The position numbers and the translations under genes were made by a program. The notes under the pieces are model-generated. The model was not told where the DNA came from, ran no database searches, and saw nothing but the letters and a program-made list of their open reading frames with translations. Below, piece by piece: positions 61,642 to 64,000 of a stretch of DNA of 64,000 bases. The first letter of the stretch is position 1. Every line of letters starts with the position of its first letter. Source of the DNA: CAZUTO01 sp964623085 (GTDB lineage Bacteria > Pseudomonadota > Gammaproteobacteria > Pseudomonadales > GM7GCV1). Location: assembly GCA_964623085.1 (NCBI GenBank), contig CAZUTO010000007.1:1-64000 (forward strand), written 5' to 3'.

Positions 61642-62568
61642 ATGTCTTCAACACTGCAACGTGATTTAGATAACGCCTGCAATAGCGTTCGCTCTGAAAT
61701 AGAGGTTGGTCAGGTTGCTAATTATATTCCAGCCTTAGCGGCAATTGATGGCAATAAATTTGGTGCTGCGATTGTTACTATTGATGGAGAGGTGGCTCGT
61801 TACGGTGATGCTCTCGAGCCATTTTCAATTCAAAGTATTAGTAAAGTCCATTCACTCGCGTTGGCGCTAAATCATGTTGGCGATGAATTGTGGAATAGGA
61901 TTAATTACGAGCCTTCGGGTAATGCGTTTAATTCTATCGTTCAGCTCGAAGTGGAAAAGGGCATACCGCGTAACCCCCTAATTAATGCTGGTGCTATTGT
62001 TCTTTGCGATCTGTTGCTGCGTGGTCGCATACCGGAAAGCTGCATTTCAGCGTTGGTCGATAACGCACAGCTACTTGCTCAGGACACGTCTGTTGCGATT
62101 GATAGCAGTGTGGCTCAATCTGAGTTGGATTGTGCGGATAGAAACAGTAGTTTGGCCAGCTTTATGAAAAGCTATCAAAACATTGAGCATCAAGTTGAAG
62201 ATGTTCTTCATGTTTATTGCCACCAGTGCGCGATCGCGATGAACTGTGTGCAGGTTGCGCGCTCCTTTTTATATCTGGCAAATGATGGCGTTGAGCCTCG
62301 TTCTAACAGCCCGATTGTTAGTAACCTTCGAGCACGACATATCAATTCGATAATGATGATGTGCGGGCACTATGACGCTTCCGGGGAATTTGCCTTTCGG
62401 GTAGGTTTGCCGGGAAAAAGTGGTGTAGGCGGCGGCATCGTGACCATCGTGCCTGAGGTGGGTGTAGTAGCTGTATGGTCACCGCGATTAAACGCTAAGG
62501 GCAATTCCCATACTGGCATGGAAGCATTAGAAGCCATTATGCATAGTACGGGCTGGAATATCCTCTAG
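61642..62568 (+). CDS. glsA: Glutaminase
   Basis: Hydrolyses glutamine to glutamate and ammonia. A serine-dependent beta-lactamase-fold enzyme of 308 residues: the catalytic SxxK pair is in FSIQSISKVHSLAL near 67-74, NPLINAGAIV near 113, and a C-terminal PGKSGVGGGIV near 257. Ammonia release can raise internal pH in acid stress. It overlaps the convergent antiporter gene by four bases. Confidence 0.93.
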   Translation: MSSTLQRDLDNACNSVRSEIEVGQVANYIPALAAIDGNKFGAAIVTIDGEVARYGDALEPFSIQSISKVHSLALALNHVGDELWNRINYEPSGNAFNSIVQLEVEKGIPRNPLINAGAIVLCDLLLRGRIPESCISALVDNAQLLAQDTSVAIDSSVAQSELDCADRNSSLASFMKSYQNIEHQVEDVLHVYCHQCAIAMNCVQVARSFLYLANDGVEPRSNSPIVSNLRARHINSIMMMCGHYDASGEFAFRVGLPGKSGVGGGIVTIVPEVGVVAVWSPRLNAKGNSHTGMEALEAIMHSTGWNIL

Positions 62569-63788
62569 CCTTGTTCAGTGTTTTGAGTCGGCACCCTTGC
62601 CGATTGATTTCTTTTTTCTGAATACCACTTTGCTCCAGGCGCTGCAGTTATCCCGTGCAGTAAGGCAGATATCCAAACGGCATTGATGGCGATAACCAAA
62701 ATAGGTTCTGCATAAGAGTGGTTAATATCGCCAACTATTAGTAGTGCAAACAACACGGTGGCTAAACCTCGCGGGCCAAACCAACCGAAAAATAGTCTTG
62801 TTAGCGGCGCTGCATTAGTACCAATTAGGCTAATCCAAATTGCTAGTGGCCGAACCACAAATAGGCTCAAACCAATCAGTATCGCTATCGGCAGAGTTAA
62901 TAGGCTTAGTGCCTCTGGCAGTAAAACCATGCCAATGAGTAGGAAAGACCCCCAAATCAGAATTTGACCTTCGCTTTCTACAAACTCTACGACATGCTTC
63001 ACGCGTTCCTTAACCACATGGCCGAATACAAGTCCTGCACAAAAAGCAGCGATAAAGCCGTTGCCGTCGATCATGCTTGCAATAGCATAAGCGAGCACTG
63101 CCATAGCGATAGCAGCAATACCTTCATACTGACTATCCGTAAATTCTCGTTCTACACTCTTCAGAAGTGCCTTTCCTCCCAACCAGCCAATTAATGCCCC
63201 GATGGTAGGACCCAAGATTAATTGGTGTGACGTAAACACTAAAAAGTTTCCGTTATGCTCGCCTTCTACTGTTGCGAGTGTGCAGGCAAAAAACAACACT
63301 ATGGGGAGCGCCAAACCATCGTTTAATCCGCTCTCAACGACGAGTGTTCGACGTTCCTCAATGGGAACCGATTTGTTAGTGACGACTGCCTGACCTAGCG
63401 CTGCATCGGTTGGAGCCAAAATGGATGCCACCAACGCCAGCGCAAAGATAGACCAGCCCGGGAAAAGCAGACCTGCCGCAATAGCGCAAAACAAAATGGC
63501 TAATGGTAAGCCGATTAACAACATTCTCTTAGGCCACAAATGGCTTTTCTTGAGTGCGTCAAAATCCGTCAAACTCGCATCTGCGAATAGCAAAATAATC
63601 AGCGCTGCTTCAGCAACTAAATGCAGCAGTTCTTCTGAGTGCTCAGGTGGGACGACACCACCTATGCTTATCAAGTAGCCGAGCGATAGGAATATTATCG
63701 GCGATGTGAATATCGTCGAAGACAAACGCTTTGCATTTAGTGCATACATCGCCACGACTATCATGACAATTAAAAGAGCAATTTGCAT
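62565..63788 (-). CDS. Cation:proton antiporter, CPA1 family
   Basis: A 407-residue inner-membrane antiporter with about 12 membrane helices. LAPTDAALGQAVV near 125, GLNDGLALPIVLFFA near 156 with the ion-binding Asp, and GPRGLATVLFALLIVG near 345 are family features. It probably exchanges Na+ or K+ for protons, but ion preference cannot be read by eye. Its location beside glutaminase fits pH control. Confidence 0.87.
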   Translation of the reverse strand: MQIALLIVMIVVAMYALNAKRLSSTIFTSPIIFLSLGYLISIGGVVPPEHSEELLHLVAEAALIILLFADASLTDFDALKKSHLWPKRMLLIGLPLAILFCAIAAGLLFPGWSIFALALVASILAPTDAALGQAVVTNKSVPIEERRTLVVESGLNDGLALPIVLFFACTLATVEGEHNGNFLVFTSHQLILGPTIGALIGWLGGKALLKSVEREFTDSQYEGIAAIAMAVLAYAIASMIDGNGFIAAFCAGLVFGHVVKERVKHVVEFVESEGQILIWGSFLLIGMVLLPEALSLLTLPIAILIGLSLFVVRPLAIWISLIGTNAAPLTRLFFGWFGPRGLATVLFALLIVGDINHSYAEPILVIAINAVWISALLHGITAAPGAKWYSEKRNQSARVPTQNTEQG

Positions 63789-64000
63789 ATCGTTATCCGT
63801 TGAATGGGGTCTTGGCGACTGTCATTGCCTTGCTAGGCTATTAGGTTGAAGAATAGGTCGAGTATTTTGCCCGTCGGCTGATCATTTTGCATCTTTTATC
63901 CATATGTCAGAGCAGATAAGTATAGTCAGCTTCCATTCGCCCATTTTCATGTCGAATCGGTCTGGCAAAGATGGGTCGTTCCATTAGAATAGCGCCACAA
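63789..64000. other. Region at the right edge
   Basis: About 210 bases with no gene that I can support; probably the promoter region of the antiporter and of a neighbour beyond the window. Confidence 0.4.

Noticed and set aside
1..64000. CRISPR arrays, insertion sequences, prophage or toxin-antitoxin modules
   Set aside because: No regularly spaced repeats, transposase or integrase motifs, or phage structural genes were seen on either strand.

Overview
The window is chromosomal DNA of a gammaproteobacterium with moderate GC (mid-40s % by eye). Gene content and order point to a Pseudomonadales/Cellvibrionales-like, probably aquatic, bacterium. Three blocks follow orders I recall from Pseudomonas aeruginosa: rne-rluC-HAD-maf-yceD-rpmF-plsX-fabD-fabG-acpP-pabC-mltG-tmk-holB-pilZ-tatD; ftsB-ispD-ispF-truD-pcm-nlpD; and mlaA-rssB-rssC-tal-dusA. 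I see no prophage, insertion sequence, CRISPR array or obvious genomic island. No wholly new multi-gene system is evident; the most interesting signals are individual oddities inside conserved operons.

Layout. 1-9.5 kb: sugar-nucleotide genes (manC, galE, a UDP-glucuronate 4-epimerase and a VanZ-like protein on +; a degenerate UDP-glucose dehydrogenase, pgi, galU and a phosphomannomutase on -) that make GDP-mannose, UDP-glucose, UDP-galactose and UDP-galacturonate for surface polysaccharide. 9.8-12.7 kb: tRNA-Ser(UGA) and RNase E on -. 13.3-24.4 kb: rluC through tatD, covering ribosome, fatty-acid, folate, cell-wall and DNA-replication functions. 24.4-30 kb: a dimeric dUTPase, ftsB, ispD/ispF, truD, pcm, a DUF368 undecaprenyl-phosphate translocase and an NlpD-like lipoprotein. 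30-35 kb: SRP RNA on -, then dnaX, ybaB, recR, rnd, ycgL and ycgN. 35-43.8 kb: a small membrane protein, an acyl-CoA ligase, hrpA, mlaA and the rssB/rssC pair. 43.8-47.9 kb (-): tal, dusA and an ABC permease/ATPase, with a divergent DUF3299 gene at 48 kb. 49-56 kb (-): NDH-2, malic enzyme, PoxB-type pyruvate dehydrogenase and KatG. 56.5-63.8 kb: aldehyde dehydrogenase, AlsS-like enzyme, FMN glutamate-synthase-like protein, DoxX and glutaminase, and a convergent Na+/H+ antiporter.

Most notable. (1) dnaX carries a complete Escherichia coli-style programmed -1 frameshift cassette (SD-like GAGG, A AAA AAG, 6-bp stem-loop, immediate TGA in the -1 frame) predicting a 403-residue gamma subunit. (2) The dehydrogenase at 4308-5588 has lost nearly all catalytic residues of UDP-glucose dehydrogenase and looks like a pseudoenzyme or a new function. 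(3) The ribosome binding site of rne lies in a perfect 8-bp hairpin. (4) Expected neighbours are missing at conserved loci: fabF after acpP, sppA near maf, surE after truD, rpoS after nlpD. (5) The 52-62.5 kb region gathers two thiamine-diphosphate pyruvate enzymes, malic enzyme, KatG, a stand-alone FMN glutamate-synthase domain and glutaminase, suggestive of a pyruvate/acid/oxidative-stress group.
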